Below, one piece after another: positions 7,513 to 15,513 of a stretch of 59,548 bases of DNA. Source of the stretch: Aurantiacibacter xanthus (lineage in GTDB: Bacteria; Pseudomonadota; Alphaproteobacteria; Sphingomonadales; Sphingomonadaceae); the NCBI RefSeq assembly GCF_003584015.1, contig NZ_QXFM01000002.1:1-59548 (forward strand). Reading direction: 5' to 3'. The stretch's first letter is position 1. Each line of letters opens with the position of its first letter. The notes below the pieces were generated by a model that did no database searches, was not told the DNA's origin, and saw only the letters and a program-made list of their open reading frames with translations. A program made the position numbers and the translations under genes.

Positions 7513-8721
7513 ATGAAGAAGACCACCGGCATAGATCGCAGCCAGACCAGTTCCTGGCGTCCCGCCACCCGTGCCGTGCGTTCGGGCACCTGGCGCTCCG
7601 ACCATGGCGAGACGAGCGAGGCGCTTTATCTCAACAGCGGCTATTCCTACGACAGCGCGCAGGAAGTGGCCGAACGCTTTGCGGGCGAGGCCGAGGGCAT
7701 GGTCTATTCGCGCTTTCAGAACCCCACCATCGCGATGCTCGAAGAGCGGATCGCGGCGATGGAGGGGGCCGAGGCGTGCAAGGTGCAGGCCTCGGGCATG
7801 GCGGCGATGACCACCGCGCTGCTGTGCCAGCTGTCGGCGGGCGACCATCTGGTGGCGGCCAAGGCGGCCTTCGGTTCGTGCCGGTGGATCCTCACCAACG
7901 TGCTGGCCCGCTTCGGGATCACCCACACCGTGGTCGACGGGCGCGACAATGCCGCCTGGGAGGCTGCGATCCAGCCCAACACCAAGGTGTTCTTCTTCGA
8001 GACCCCGGCCAACCCCACGCTCGACATTGTCGACCTGCGGTTCGTCTGCGGGCTGGCGAGGGCGCACGGGATCACCACGCTGGTCGATAACGCCTTCGCC
8101 ACCAGCGCCTTGCAGCGCCCGCTCGAATATGGGGCGGACCTTGTCGCCTATTCCGCCACCAAGCTGATGGACGGACAGGGTCGGGTACTGGTGGGCGCGG
8201 TCTGCGGTTCGGACGAGTTCATTCACGGAACGCTCTCGCCGTTCCAGCGCAACACCGGCCCGGTTTGTTCGTCGTTCAACGCCTGGGTCGTGCTCAAGGG
8301 GCTGGAGACGCTCTCGCTGCGCGCATTCCAGCAGAGCGCAAATGCACTGCAAGTGGCGCAGTTCGTCGAGGGGCGCGGGGTGAAGGTGCTCTATCCGGGC
8401 TTGCCGAGCTTTGCCCAGCACGAGCTGGCGGCGAGCCAGATGGATGCCTTCGGGCCGATCTTCAGCTTCGTGATGCCGGGCGGGCGAGAACAGGCCTTTA
8501 CTGTGCTCGATGCGATGCAGCTGGTCGATATCTCGAACAATATCGGCGATGCGAAGTCGCTCGCCTGCCATCCGGCCAGCTCCACGCACCACTCGATGGG
8601 GCCGGAAGGGCGCGCCGACATGGGCGTCGACGAGGGCATGATACGGATCAATATCGGGCTCGAAGACCCGCTCGACCTGATCGACGATCTGGGCCGTGCG
8701 CTTGATGCTGCGGGAATTTGA
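7513..8721 (+). CDS. metZ: O-succinylhomoserine sulfhydrylase (PLP-dependent)
   Basis: 402-aa Cys/Met-metabolism PLP enzyme. The MetZ-type members condense O-succinylhomoserine with sulfide to homocysteine, the direct sulfhydrylation route to methionine. Motifs: YSRFQNPTIAMLEERIAAME near the N-terminus, the PLP phosphate-binding ASGMAAMTTALL, VDNAFATSALQRPLEYGAD, the Schiff-base lysine in YSATKLMDGQGRV, and HPASSTHHSMGPEGRADMGV before the C-terminal IRINIGLED. The substrate choice (O-succinyl rather than O-acetyl or cystathionine) rests on overall resemblance to alphaproteobacterial MetZ. The start could also be ATG 7492; neither has a clear Shine-Dalgarno. Confidence 0.9.
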   Translation: MKKTTGIDRSQTSSWRPATRAVRSGTWRSDHGETSEALYLNSGYSYDSAQEVAERFAGEAEGMVYSRFQNPTIAMLEERIAAMEGAEACKVQASGMAAMTTALLCQLSAGDHLVAAKAAFGSCRWILTNVLARFGITHTVVDGRDNAAWEAAIQPNTKVFFFETPANPTLDIVDLRFVCGLARAHGITTLVDNAFATSALQRPLEYGADLVAYSATKLMDGQGRVLVGAVCGSDEFIHGTLSPFQRNTGPVCSSFNAWVVLKGLETLSLRAFQQSANALQVAQFVEGRGVKVLYPGLPSFAQHELAASQMDAFGPIFSFVMPGGREQAFTVLDAMQLVDISNNIGDAKSLACHPASSTHHSMGPEGRADMGVDEGMIRINIGLEDPLDLIDDLGRALDAAGI

Positions 8722-8803
8722 TCGACGGTCCGTACAAATGTGTGGTGCGGGATCGACGAAACGCGCATAGGCTGGGATTTCGTGACCGCGAGAGCCCCCG
8801 CAA

Positions 8804-10186
8804 GTGCCGATCATTCCTGACTATTATGCCCGTCTCGTAGAATCCTGCGACGATGCCATCGTTGCAAAGACTATCGATGGCACGATCATTGGCTGGAACG
8901 CGGCGGCGGAACGCCTGTTCGGCTATTCGGCGGAGGAAATGGTCGGACGGTCGATCCGGCATCTCCTCCCCGCCGACCGCGAGCATGAGGAAGACGAGAT
9001 CCTCGGGCGCATCAGCCAGGGCGAGGTGGTTGGCCAGTTTCTGACCAAGCGGCTGCACAAGGATGGCTCGCTGCTCGACATTTCGGCCTCCGTCTCGCCG
9101 GTGCGCGATGGCGAGGGCAGGATCGTCGGCCTCAGCAAGATTGCGCGCAACGCGGGGCCATACCTTGAAAACCAGCGCCGCATCCGCGAGGCCGATCTGC
9201 GCTTTCGCATGATGGCCGACAACATCAGCCAGCTTGCCTGGATGGCCCACCCCGATGGCAGCATCTTCTGGTACAACCAGCGCTGGTACGATTACACCGG
9301 CACCGATCTGGAAAGCATGCAGGGCTTCGGCTGGCAGGCGGTGCATCACCCCGAGCATGTCGACCGCGTGACCACCGGCTACCGTCTCAGCGTGGCCGCG
9401 AAGGAGCGCTGGGAGGACACTTTCCCGCTGCGCGGCAAGGACGGGCAATATCGCTGGTATCTGTCGCGCGCGCTGCCGGTGCGCGGCGAGGATGGCGAGG
9501 TACGCCACTGGTTCGGCACCAATACCGACATTACCGAACAGCGCGAGCAGGCCGAGCAGATCCGCGTGCTGCTGATGGAGGTCAACCACCGTTCGAAGAA
9601 CATGCTGGCGATCGTTCAGGCGCTGGCCCGCCGCACCGCGCCCGACGATGCCGGGTTCGTTGCCCGGTTCGAGGAGCGGGTCCGTTCGCTGGCGGTCAAT
9701 CAGGATATTCTGGTGCGGCGCGAATGGCGCGATGTGCCGGTGCTCGACCTGGTGCAGCAGCAGCTCCGTTTCGTTGAGACGGCGAGGGGTGGGCTGATGC
9801 TTGACGGGCCCGCCGTTTCGCTGACTCCGCGCGCGGCCGAGGTGATCGGCATGGCCCTGCACGAGCTGGCGACCAATTCGCTCAAGCACGGGGCCTTGTC
9901 GCGCGATGGCGGCAAGGTCACGATTGGCTGGGACAAGGGCGATGCGGACAAGGGCGATGCGGACAAGGGCAATGCGGACAAGGCCGGCCCGGCGGGGTTC
10001 AGGATGTTCTGGCGCGAGGAAGGTGGACCGCCGGTGGCGGCGCCGCAACACATCGGGTTCGGCACCAGCCTGATCAGCGATATCCCGCGGCGCTCGCTCT
10101 CGGCCGAGGTCACGCTCGACTATCCGCGCGAAGGCGTGCGGTGGGAGCTATCGTGCGGGCCGGAGGTTGTCGCCGGGCAGGGATAG
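8804..10186 (+). CDS. PAS-PAS sensor histidine kinase of the HWE family
   Basis: 460-aa cytoplasmic kinase starting at GTG. PAS1 is about residues 5-120 (AIVAKTIDGTIIGWNAAAER), PAS2 about 135-245 (LAWMAHPDGSIFWYNQRWYD, then FGTNTDITEQREQAE). The dimerisation box has phospho-acceptor His262 in EVNHRSKNMLAIVQAL, the N-box is ALHELATNSLKHGAL, and the C-terminal RWELSC supplies the WE pair that names the HWE family. Neither PAS has the LOV cysteine motif, so light sensing is not indicated. HWE kinases often feed the PhyR-EcfG stress pathway, but no response regulator adjoins. A 15-bp tandem repeat lies between the N and G boxes. Confidence 0.9.
   Translation: MPIIPDYYARLVESCDDAIVAKTIDGTIIGWNAAAERLFGYSAEEMVGRSIRHLLPADREHEEDEILGRISQGEVVGQFLTKRLHKDGSLLDISASVSPVRDGEGRIVGLSKIARNAGPYLENQRRIREADLRFRMMADNISQLAWMAHPDGSIFWYNQRWYDYTGTDLESMQGFGWQAVHHPEHVDRVTTGYRLSVAAKERWEDTFPLRGKDGQYRWYLSRALPVRGEDGEVRHWFGTNTDITEQREQAEQIRVLLMEVNHRSKNMLAIVQALARRTAPDDAGFVARFEERVRSLAVNQDILVRREWRDVPVLDLVQQQLRFVETARGGLMLDGPAVSLTPRAAEVIGMALHELATNSLKHGALSRDGGKVTIGWDKGDADKGDADKGNADKAGPAGFRMFWREEGGPPVAAPQHIGFGTSLISDIPRRSLSAEVTLDYPREGVRWELSCGPEVVAGQG
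9931..9987 (+). repeat. 15-bp in-frame tandem repeat in the kinase ATP-binding domain
   Basis: Units GGACAAGGGCGATGC run at 9931-9945 and 9946-9960, a one-base variant at 9961-9975, and a partial unit at 9976. They encode DKGDADKGDADKGNADK. Being a multiple of three, copy number change would keep the frame. Confidence 0.95.
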
Positions 10187-10235
10187 GTCGCGAAGGCCTT
10201 GCCCCCGGCCGCAAAGCCGCTAGGCTGCGCGGGCC

Positions 10236-10652
10236 ATGACCGATGCCACATTTCAATCGCTGTTCCAGCAAGAGGCCACCACCCACGGCGTGACCGTGCG
10301 CGTGGCCGTCAGCTTCATGCCCGAGCAATCGCGGGTGGAGGCCGGGCGCTGGTTCTGGGTCTATCACATCCGTATCGAGAACCACCGCAACGAGACGATC
10401 CAGCTGCGCACCCGGCACTGGCGCATTTCCGATGCCGACGGGATGATCAACGTGGTCGATGGCGAGGGCGTGGTCGGCGAGATGCCGGTGCTCGCTCCGG
10501 GGCAGGCGCATGACTATGTGTCGGGGTGCGAACTGACCACGCCCCACGGCGCGATGGAGGGGCACTATGGCTTTACCCACGCCAACGGTTCTCTGTTCGA
10601 GGTGGCCATTCCCCATTTCATGCTCGAAACTCCGGCCCAGCGCGCCCACTAG
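10236..10652 (+). CDS. apaG: ApaG domain protein
   Basis: 138-aa ApaG, a single fibronectin-III-like domain of uncertain function (linked to Co2+ resistance and Mg2+ efflux in Salmonella). Family pattern: VAVSFMPEQSRVEAGRWFWV, YHIRIENHRNETIQLRTRHW, the nucleotide-binding-like glycine motif VDGEGVVGEMPVLAPGQ, and YVSGCELTTPHGAMEGHYGF. Length is normal. It lies 49 bp after the kinase gene on the same strand and 48 bp before the LysR gene. The pairing of apaG with metZ nearby is often seen in sphingomonads, to my recollection. Confidence 0.92.
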   Translation: MTDATFQSLFQQEATTHGVTVRVAVSFMPEQSRVEAGRWFWVYHIRIENHRNETIQLRTRHWRISDADGMINVVDGEGVVGEMPVLAPGQAHDYVSGCELTTPHGAMEGHYGFTHANGSLFEVAIPHFMLETPAQRAH

Positions 10653-10700
10653 AGGGCTTGCCGGGCCGCGCGTCGAGGCATAGACCGCGCGCCTGAGACC

Positions 10701-11495
10701 ATGAAACGCACACACCTGCCCTTGAACGCCTTGCGCGTATTCGATGCCGCCGCGCGGCACCTCAGCTTCACCCGCGCCGCCGACGAGCTGGCCGTGACCC
10801 CGGCTGCTGTCGGCCAGCAGATCCGCGCGCTCGAAGATGTGCTCGGCGTGGTGCTGTTCCGCCGCACCAGCAAGGGGCTCGAACTGACCGAAGAGGCGCA
10901 GTCCGGGCTTGAGCCGCTGCGCGAAGGGTTCCTGCGGTTCGAGGAAAGCGTCGAGGCGATGCAGGCGGGGCAGGGCTCGTCCACCTTCGCCATCGCCGCC
11001 CCGCGCGAGTTCTTCGCGCAGTGGCTGGCGCCGCGGCTGGCCTTGTTCCGCGCCGCCAACCCCGAGGTGCGGTTCGCGCTGGCGGGCGATGAACATGCCG
11101 ATTTCACCGAGGCCAACCTCGATCTGGCGGTGCGGCTGGTCGAAGGGCCGGGCGAACTGGAGGGCGTGCAACTGGCACCGGGCGAGCGAGTGGCGGTGGC
11201 CGCGCCGGGTGCGCAGGACGGCTGGATCAGCTGGCCCGGTTTCGAACCGGAAGACGATGCGCGCGTGGTCTTGCAGGCCGGAAATGCCGGACAGGCGCTC
11301 TCGGCGGCCCTGGCGGGGATGGGGGCGGCGCTGATGCCGCTGCCGCTGGTGGCGGAAGCGCTGGCTGGCGGCCTGCTGCTGGCACAGGGCGAAACGCGGG
11401 TTTGTCGGCGGGCGTTCTGGCTGGTCGCGCCGCGTCCACAGTGGCGCCAAAAGAAAGTGCGTGCGCTGGTGGAACACCTTACTAGCGAAAGCTGA
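10701..11495 (+). CDS. LysR family transcriptional regulator (GcvA-like)
   Basis: 264-aa LysR-type regulator. The N-terminal winged HTH is clear: LPLNALRVFDAAARHLSFTR, AADELAVTPAAVGQQIRALE, LGVVLFRRTSKGLELTEEAQ. The effector domain (about residues 92-260) is compact. The N-terminal wording is of the GcvA/AmpR group, whose members bind small ligands, but neither a target nor a ligand can be read from the sequence. The usual divergent target gene is absent: the upstream neighbour apaG points the same way. The C-terminal is about 30 residues shorter than typical LysR proteins. Confidence 0.88.
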   Translation: MKRTHLPLNALRVFDAAARHLSFTRAADELAVTPAAVGQQIRALEDVLGVVLFRRTSKGLELTEEAQSGLEPLREGFLRFEESVEAMQAGQGSSTFAIAAPREFFAQWLAPRLALFRAANPEVRFALAGDEHADFTEANLDLAVRLVEGPGELEGVQLAPGERVAVAAPGAQDGWISWPGFEPEDDARVVLQAGNAGQALSAALAGMGAALMPLPLVAEALAGGLLLAQGETRVCRRAFWLVAPRPQWRQKKVRALVEHLTSES

Positions 11496-11580
11496 GAAGT
11501 CGTTCGGGCTTTCATTTGCCAGCAAGGTAGCGGGTGCTTAAGGCATCTTACTTAGTGGCTCGATAATGGAGTGATTTACG

Positions 11581-12903
11581 ATGCGTGCAGGTTTCTTGAT
11601 GGCGGCTCTGCTTGCCGGCGCGGCAATGGCGGTTCCGGCGGCGGCGCAGCCGGTGCGAAATCTTGACCATGAAGAGACCAACGCCCGCGTTTTCAATGGC
11701 GTTTACAACGATAAGCCGGTGTTGTTCGAAGTCACGCTGCCAGCGGGGCAGGCGATGCGCGTAGACGTGATGTCCACCAGCGAACTCGACCCCTATCTGA
11801 AGATATACAACGCCGAGACCGGCGATCTGATCGCCGAGAACGATGATGGCGGTGAAGGGCTCAACTCGCGCGCCATGGTCACGGCCACACAGGACATGCA
11901 CCTGCGCATCGCCGTCAGCTCGTATGGGGCGCGCGATGAGGCCGACGGCCTCGTGGGCACCGGCGAAGAGATCGTCGAAGGCGGGTTCGTTTCGGGGAGC
12001 AGCTTCGATCTTAAACTCACCGTGCTCGACTATGAAGTGCAGCCCGTGCGAGCGGTGACCTGGGGCAGCGAGGAGAAGGGGCAGTTCTTCGGCGGTGAGG
12101 AGCACCTCTATACCATCACGGGCGAAGAAGGCCTGCTGCTCGAAGTGGCGATGATCGCCGATCCTGACGATTCCAGCGGGCTGGATCCCTATCTCACGCT
12201 GCGCGATGCCAGCGGCAAGACGCTGGCCCAGAACGACGACGGCGGCGAGGGGCTGAATGCGCTGCTGCGCTATGTCATGACCGGCAACGAAACCTATACC
12301 ATCGTTGCCAGCGGTCTCGGCGATAGCGCGGGCGGTTACAGCCTGCGCGTGGCACCGCGGCGCGAGCCGATCGTGCAGGCACCGTTGCAGGTGGTGGCTA
12401 TCGGCGACACCGCGACCGGGCGCATCGGCGCGGGTTACGAAAATGGCGATATCGATCCGAGCTCGCTGGATTACCAATTGTCGGAAAGCGCGCTGGCGGC
12501 AATCAGCAGCGGCCGTGCCGGCGAAATCACCGTGCGCATGTCCAAGGCGAAGAGCGAGGACGCCGATTTCGGCAACGGCCTCGATCCTTATCTTGAACTG
12601 GGCTTCGATACGCCGCTCGGCTTTGCCGTCGTGCAGAACGACGACGACAGCGCGGGCGACTTCAACGCCATGATCCCGATCGATCTTTCGGTTCTGAAGA
12701 ACAATCCGGAGATGCTCTCGGCGCTGAGGATCAAGGTGAAGGGCTACGGTGAGAGCACGGGCGACTATGTCCTCACCGTCACCTCGGGACTTGAGCCGGT
12801 CGATTCCGAATACGGCGAATATCTCGAAAGCGCGATCGATCCGGTCGCCTCCCCGCCGGTGCAGGTGCAGTCTTCCCCGATGGCATTTCCCGCCCGCCAC
12901 TAA
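11581..12903 (+). CDS. secreted protein with three PPC-like beta-sandwich repeats
   Basis: 440-aa exported protein with signal peptide MRAGFLMAALLAGAAMAVPA (cut after AAAQ). Three repeats resemble pre-peptidase C-terminal domains. Each carries an LDPYL motif and an acidic loop: LDPYLKIYNAETGDLIAEND (first), LDPYLTLRDASGKTLAQNDD (second), LDPYLELGFDTPLGFAVVQN (third), with DDGGEGLN in the first two, likely Ca2+ binding. No catalytic domain is attached, unlike usual PPC proteins. So this is a free-standing binding or adhesion protein of unknown target. It stands alone, with ATG preceded by GGAG further upstream. Confidence 0.8.
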   Translation: MRAGFLMAALLAGAAMAVPAAAQPVRNLDHEETNARVFNGVYNDKPVLFEVTLPAGQAMRVDVMSTSELDPYLKIYNAETGDLIAENDDGGEGLNSRAMVTATQDMHLRIAVSSYGARDEADGLVGTGEEIVEGGFVSGSSFDLKLTVLDYEVQPVRAVTWGSEEKGQFFGGEEHLYTITGEEGLLLEVAMIADPDDSSGLDPYLTLRDASGKTLAQNDDGGEGLNALLRYVMTGNETYTIVASGLGDSAGGYSLRVAPRREPIVQAPLQVVAIGDTATGRIGAGYENGDIDPSSLDYQLSESALAAISSGRAGEITVRMSKAKSEDADFGNGLDPYLELGFDTPLGFAVVQNDDDSAGDFNAMIPIDLSVLKNNPEMLSALRIKVKGYGESTGDYVLTVTSGLEPVDSEYGEYLESAIDPVASPPVQVQSSPMAFPARH

Positions 12904-13020
12904 GGCCGGTGTCCGTGTCGGGCAGGGCCTTGCGCCTTGCCCGCTTCGGGCCTTCGATCTGCCTCCTGGGATCGCTGCCATTTATGGACAGCGGCGGGTT
13001 TGTCATAGTAAAGATCGCCT

Positions 13021-13548
13021 ATGACAGAGCCGCTCGCCATCAGCCCGGACCACCTGTTCGATAGCCTCACCGCCAAGCAGCGGGAAACGATGGACCTGCT
13101 CTGCGATGGCTGGACGAGCAAGGAAATCGCCACCAAACTCGGCGTTTCGGAAAGCGCCGTGGTGCAGCGCATCGAGACCGTGCGCGCCAAATCGGGCGGC
13201 CTGCTGCGCAAGGAGCTGGTGCGCCTCTATCGTGACTATGCCAGCGCCGGCGAGGCAGACTGTAAGCAGAATACAGGTAAGATTTTTCAGCTGTCCGAGT
13301 GGGAGCATGATGTCGATACCGGCATCAGGAACGACGCGGACGACGATCTGGTCCTGAGCGATGCGATGTCTTTTCATCGCAGCGCTCCCTGGGCCAGCCA
13401 GTCAGAGCCCCGCGTTGTCCCGGAGGTGCTCGACGGCGATTCCGCCACTCTGTACCGATTGCTTGCCGCCGTGGGGCTGGCGTTGGGCATGGTCGCTCTA
13501 ACGCTCATCCTGCTGGCCGTTGCGGAGGCTCTGGGCAATCTGGTCTGA
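13021..13548 (+). CDS. LuxR-type HTH protein with C-terminal membrane anchor
   Basis: 175-aa protein. Residues ~12-70 are a LuxR/GerE-like DNA-binding domain (LTAKQRETMDLLCDGWTSKE, IATKLGVSESAVVQRIETVR). A polar linker of ~65 residues leads to one transmembrane helix at ~145-168 (LLAAVGLALGMVALTLILLA). There is no receiver or autoinducer domain, so it would be a membrane-tethered DNA-binding protein. It begins a run of five short-gap genes with the helical protein, a membrane protein and a RadC-like protein. Its target and signal are unknown. Confidence 0.75.
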   Translation: MTEPLAISPDHLFDSLTAKQRETMDLLCDGWTSKEIATKLGVSESAVVQRIETVRAKSGGLLRKELVRLYRDYASAGEADCKQNTGKIFQLSEWEHDVDTGIRNDADDDLVLSDAMSFHRSAPWASQSEPRVVPEVLDGDSATLYRLLAAVGLALGMVALTLILLAVAEALGNLV

Positions 13549-13617
13549 CGGTATTTCGCTTTACCTCCCTGATCATGGGGCCTGGCCGTGAGCAAGCCGG
13601 GCGGGAGTTAAAGTGAA

Positions 13618-13944
13618 ATGCTGACTGTCGAAACTGCCGGTGTGCGCGTTGCCGCCGACCTCGAAGAAGCCGAACGCCTCAGCAACGAATGCATGCGCGC
13701 CTATGCCCGCCTGCAGATGAGCATGATGAATGTCCGGCTCGAAACCGACCTGCCGCAGTATCAGGGGCACACCGCCGTGATGCGCCTGCAGGAAGCCCAG
13801 AAGGCGCAGGTTGAGGCGATGGGGCAACTCGCCCGCGCGCACAAGGCGCTGCGCGACGACTTCCTGACCGTGACCGGGATGCCGGAAACGATCGGCCGTT
13901 GCCCGATCGGCGCCGTTCAGGAAGCGCCGAGCATTGCTGCTTGA
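13618..13944 (+). CDS. small helical protein of unknown function
   Basis: 108-aa soluble, mostly helical protein (LEEAERLSNECMRAYARLQM, then AVMRLQEAQKAQVEAMGQLA). I do not recognise a family. The pattern of two amphipathic helices with regular Ala/Gln spacing suggests a coiled-coil or helical-hairpin partner protein. It follows the membrane-anchored HTH gene by 69 bp and precedes the four-helix membrane gene by 38 bp, so a shared operon is likely. The ATG follows AGTTAAAGTGAA with only a weak Shine-Dalgarno. Confidence 0.7.
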   Translation: MLTVETAGVRVAADLEEAERLSNECMRAYARLQMSMMNVRLETDLPQYQGHTAVMRLQEAQKAQVEAMGQLARAHKALRDDFLTVTGMPETIGRCPIGAVQEAPSIAA

Positions 13945-13982
13945 CGATTGAATATGATGGCCGGTCGTGGTGGTAAGACACC

Positions 13983-14453
13983 ATGGCCGACTATCTTCTG
14001 TTCAATTCCCGGATCATTGCCCAGCACGTGGTTATTTTCGGTCTGGCGATCTACGCCTACCTGCGCGCGGATGCACCCGAGCGGATTGCCACATCCGTGC
14101 TGCCAGCCATGATCGTGCTACAGTATGTCAACCAGATCGTTTTTCCCGAAGGCGGCAGCTACGAGGCAATCGAGATCGGTGATCTCGTCATTGATTCCCT
14201 CGCGCTGGTCGTATTTGCGGGCCTCGCGATCAGAGCCAACAGGATCTACCCGCTATGGCTTCTGGGAGCGCAACTGATCGCGGTGATGATGCACTTCTTG
14301 CGCGATATCAGCGCCGGGATGGAGGGCGGCGTCTATTTCATCCTCACCCGGGCGCCGTCGTACATCCAGATCGTGGCCCTGATGGCGGGGCTGTACTGCC
14401 ACCGGCGGCGGATAGCGCGCTACGGCAGCTACCGGTCCTGGCGGACCTCCTGA
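13983..14453 (+). CDS. four-helix membrane protein of unknown function
   Basis: 156-aa integral membrane protein with about four hydrophobic segments (IIAQHVVIFGLAIYAYL, TSVLPAMIVLQYVNQIVF, VIDSLALVVFAGLAI, IQIVALMAGLYCH) and a basic C-terminal tail. No family is recognised. It could be the membrane partner of the tethered HTH protein encoded two genes upstream, but this is inference from order only. Its stop codon TGA overlaps a CTG that is in frame with the following RadC-like gene. Confidence 0.7.
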   Translation: MADYLLFNSRIIAQHVVIFGLAIYAYLRADAPERIATSVLPAMIVLQYVNQIVFPEGGSYEAIEIGDLVIDSLALVVFAGLAIRANRIYPLWLLGAQLIAVMMHFLRDISAGMEGGVYFILTRAPSYIQIVALMAGLYCHRRRIARYGSYRSWRTS

Positions 14454-15028
14454 GGCCGATCCTCGGCAGCGAAGCACAGGCCAGCGCGAGCGATCTGCTG
14501 CTGCGGTTCGGCTCGATTTCGGCAATTATGACCGCAAGCCGCGAGGCGCTCTGTCAGGCGCTGGAGGGCAACGGCGCGGTGGCCGAGGCCCTGCTTGCCG
14601 CGCGCACGCTCGTTTCGGCGGGATGGCGCGAAGCAATCAGCGGGCAGGCGGTCGATGCGGCCGATCCGCGCCTTGCGCAGTATCTGCTCGGCCTGCTCCA
14701 GAACCCTTACGAAGAGCGGCTCCACGCCATCTTCCTCACCGCAAGCGATCACTATATCCGCGACGAGGAGATCGCTGCCGGAAGCCGCTCGGGCCTGTCC
14801 TTGCGGATGCGCACTATTGTGCGGCGTGCGTTCGAGCTCGATGCGCACAAACTCATCCTTGCCCACAACCATCCCTCGGGTGTGGCCGCGCCCAGCAAGG
14901 AAGACCGGCTCGCCACGGCCCGCTTTGAATACGTGGCGCGAGAGCTTGAGCTGGTGCTGGTCGATCATCTGATCGTCGGGGCCGGGCAGGCCTATTCGAT
15001 GCGCCGCAATTCCCTCTTACCCTACTAA
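14450..15028 (+). CDS. RadC/JAB domain protein with unusual start
   Basis: RadC-family (UPF0758) protein with a JAMM metalloprotease-like domain. The metal motif is LAHNHPSG followed at the expected distance by the Asp of KEDRLATARF; the C-terminus DHLIVGAGQAYSMRRNSLLP is typical. The N-terminal helices LLLRFGSISAIMTASREALC also match RadC, and these begin before the only nearby ATG (14528). The next ATG upstream (14255) would overlap the preceding gene by 199 bp. A CTG at 14450 forms CTGA with the preceding stop and would allow coupled initiation; the start is therefore a proposal. RadC proteins are linked to mobile elements and DNA uptake; the true role is unsettled. Confidence 0.75.
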   Translation: MRPILGSEAQASASDLLLRFGSISAIMTASREALCQALEGNGAVAEALLAARTLVSAGWREAISGQAVDAADPRLAQYLLGLLQNPYEERLHAIFLTASDHYIRDEEIAAGSRSGLSLRMRTIVRRAFELDAHKLILAHNHPSGVAAPSKEDRLATARFEYVARELELVLVDHLIVGAGQAYSMRRNSLLPY

Positions 15029-15053
15029 AAAACGTATGGTAGCAAAGGCTTAT

Positions 15054-15071
15054 CTTTCGGATCTCCGAAAG
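15054..15071. promoter_or_regulatory. short palindrome, possible operator
   Basis: CTTTCGG ATCT CCGAAAG is a perfect 7-bp inverted repeat between the RadC-like gene and the next gene. No T run follows, so an operator or mRNA hairpin is more likely than a terminator. Confidence 0.45.
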
Positions 15072-15108
15072 GTATAGGTGTGCCCGTAGATAATTCAGGT
15101 ATTGAACC

Positions 15109-15513
15109 ATGTCTGCCACTGACGATCATGCAAATAAGCTGCAGTCGGCCGCCACACTTGCGCGCGGCCGGGGTGAGGGTGGGGTTATGCCGGATAACGA
15201 CGCCAAGGGAGAAGCCTGGGGATTCGCGCGCAACGCACAGGCGCAGACGCGCGATCTGGACCATTTGACCGAAGATGCCTTGCGCAGGGTAGCCCGGCTC
15301 AGTCCGCCTTCGGGGGTATTGCTTGACCTGCTGCTGGATGGCTACGGCGCGCGGGACATGCTGGCGACAACGGGCTTTGCACCGGCTCAGCTCGACGAAG
15401 CGCTGGCCGCCTTGTTTGCCGAACTCGATGCAGGATCGACTACGGACGCGATCCGGATTGCGATCTACGCAGACTATCGTCGCTCAAGGGATAGGTCCGT
15501 ATCGCCTGATTGA
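15109..15513 (+). CDS. hypothetical protein with degenerate LuxR-like HTH
   Basis: 134-aa soluble protein. The segment LLLDGYGARDMLATTGFAPA (about residues 72-91) aligns by eye with LLCDGWTSKEIATKLGVSES of the tethered HTH protein at 13021, and the tail IRIAIYADYRR resembles its LVRLYRDYA. So it may be a divergent HTH relative without a membrane anchor. An internal ATG at 15187 would give a shorter form. It converges on the next gene with a 74-bp overlap of coding sequence. Confidence 0.55.
   Translation: MSATDDHANKLQSAATLARGRGEGGVMPDNDAKGEAWGFARNAQAQTRDLDHLTEDALRRVARLSPPSGVLLDLLLDGYGARDMLATTGFAPAQLDEALAALFAELDAGSTTDAIRIAIYADYRRSRDRSVSPD

Noticed and set aside
7435..8814. 459-codon open frame opposite the metZ gene
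   Set aside because: Antisense shadow; the plus strand carries a complete PLP enzyme with its lysine.
15025..15264. 79-codon minus-strand frame upstream of the 134-aa gene
   Set aside because: It overlaps the plus-strand gene and the palindrome, lacks a ribosome binding site and has no protein-like pattern.
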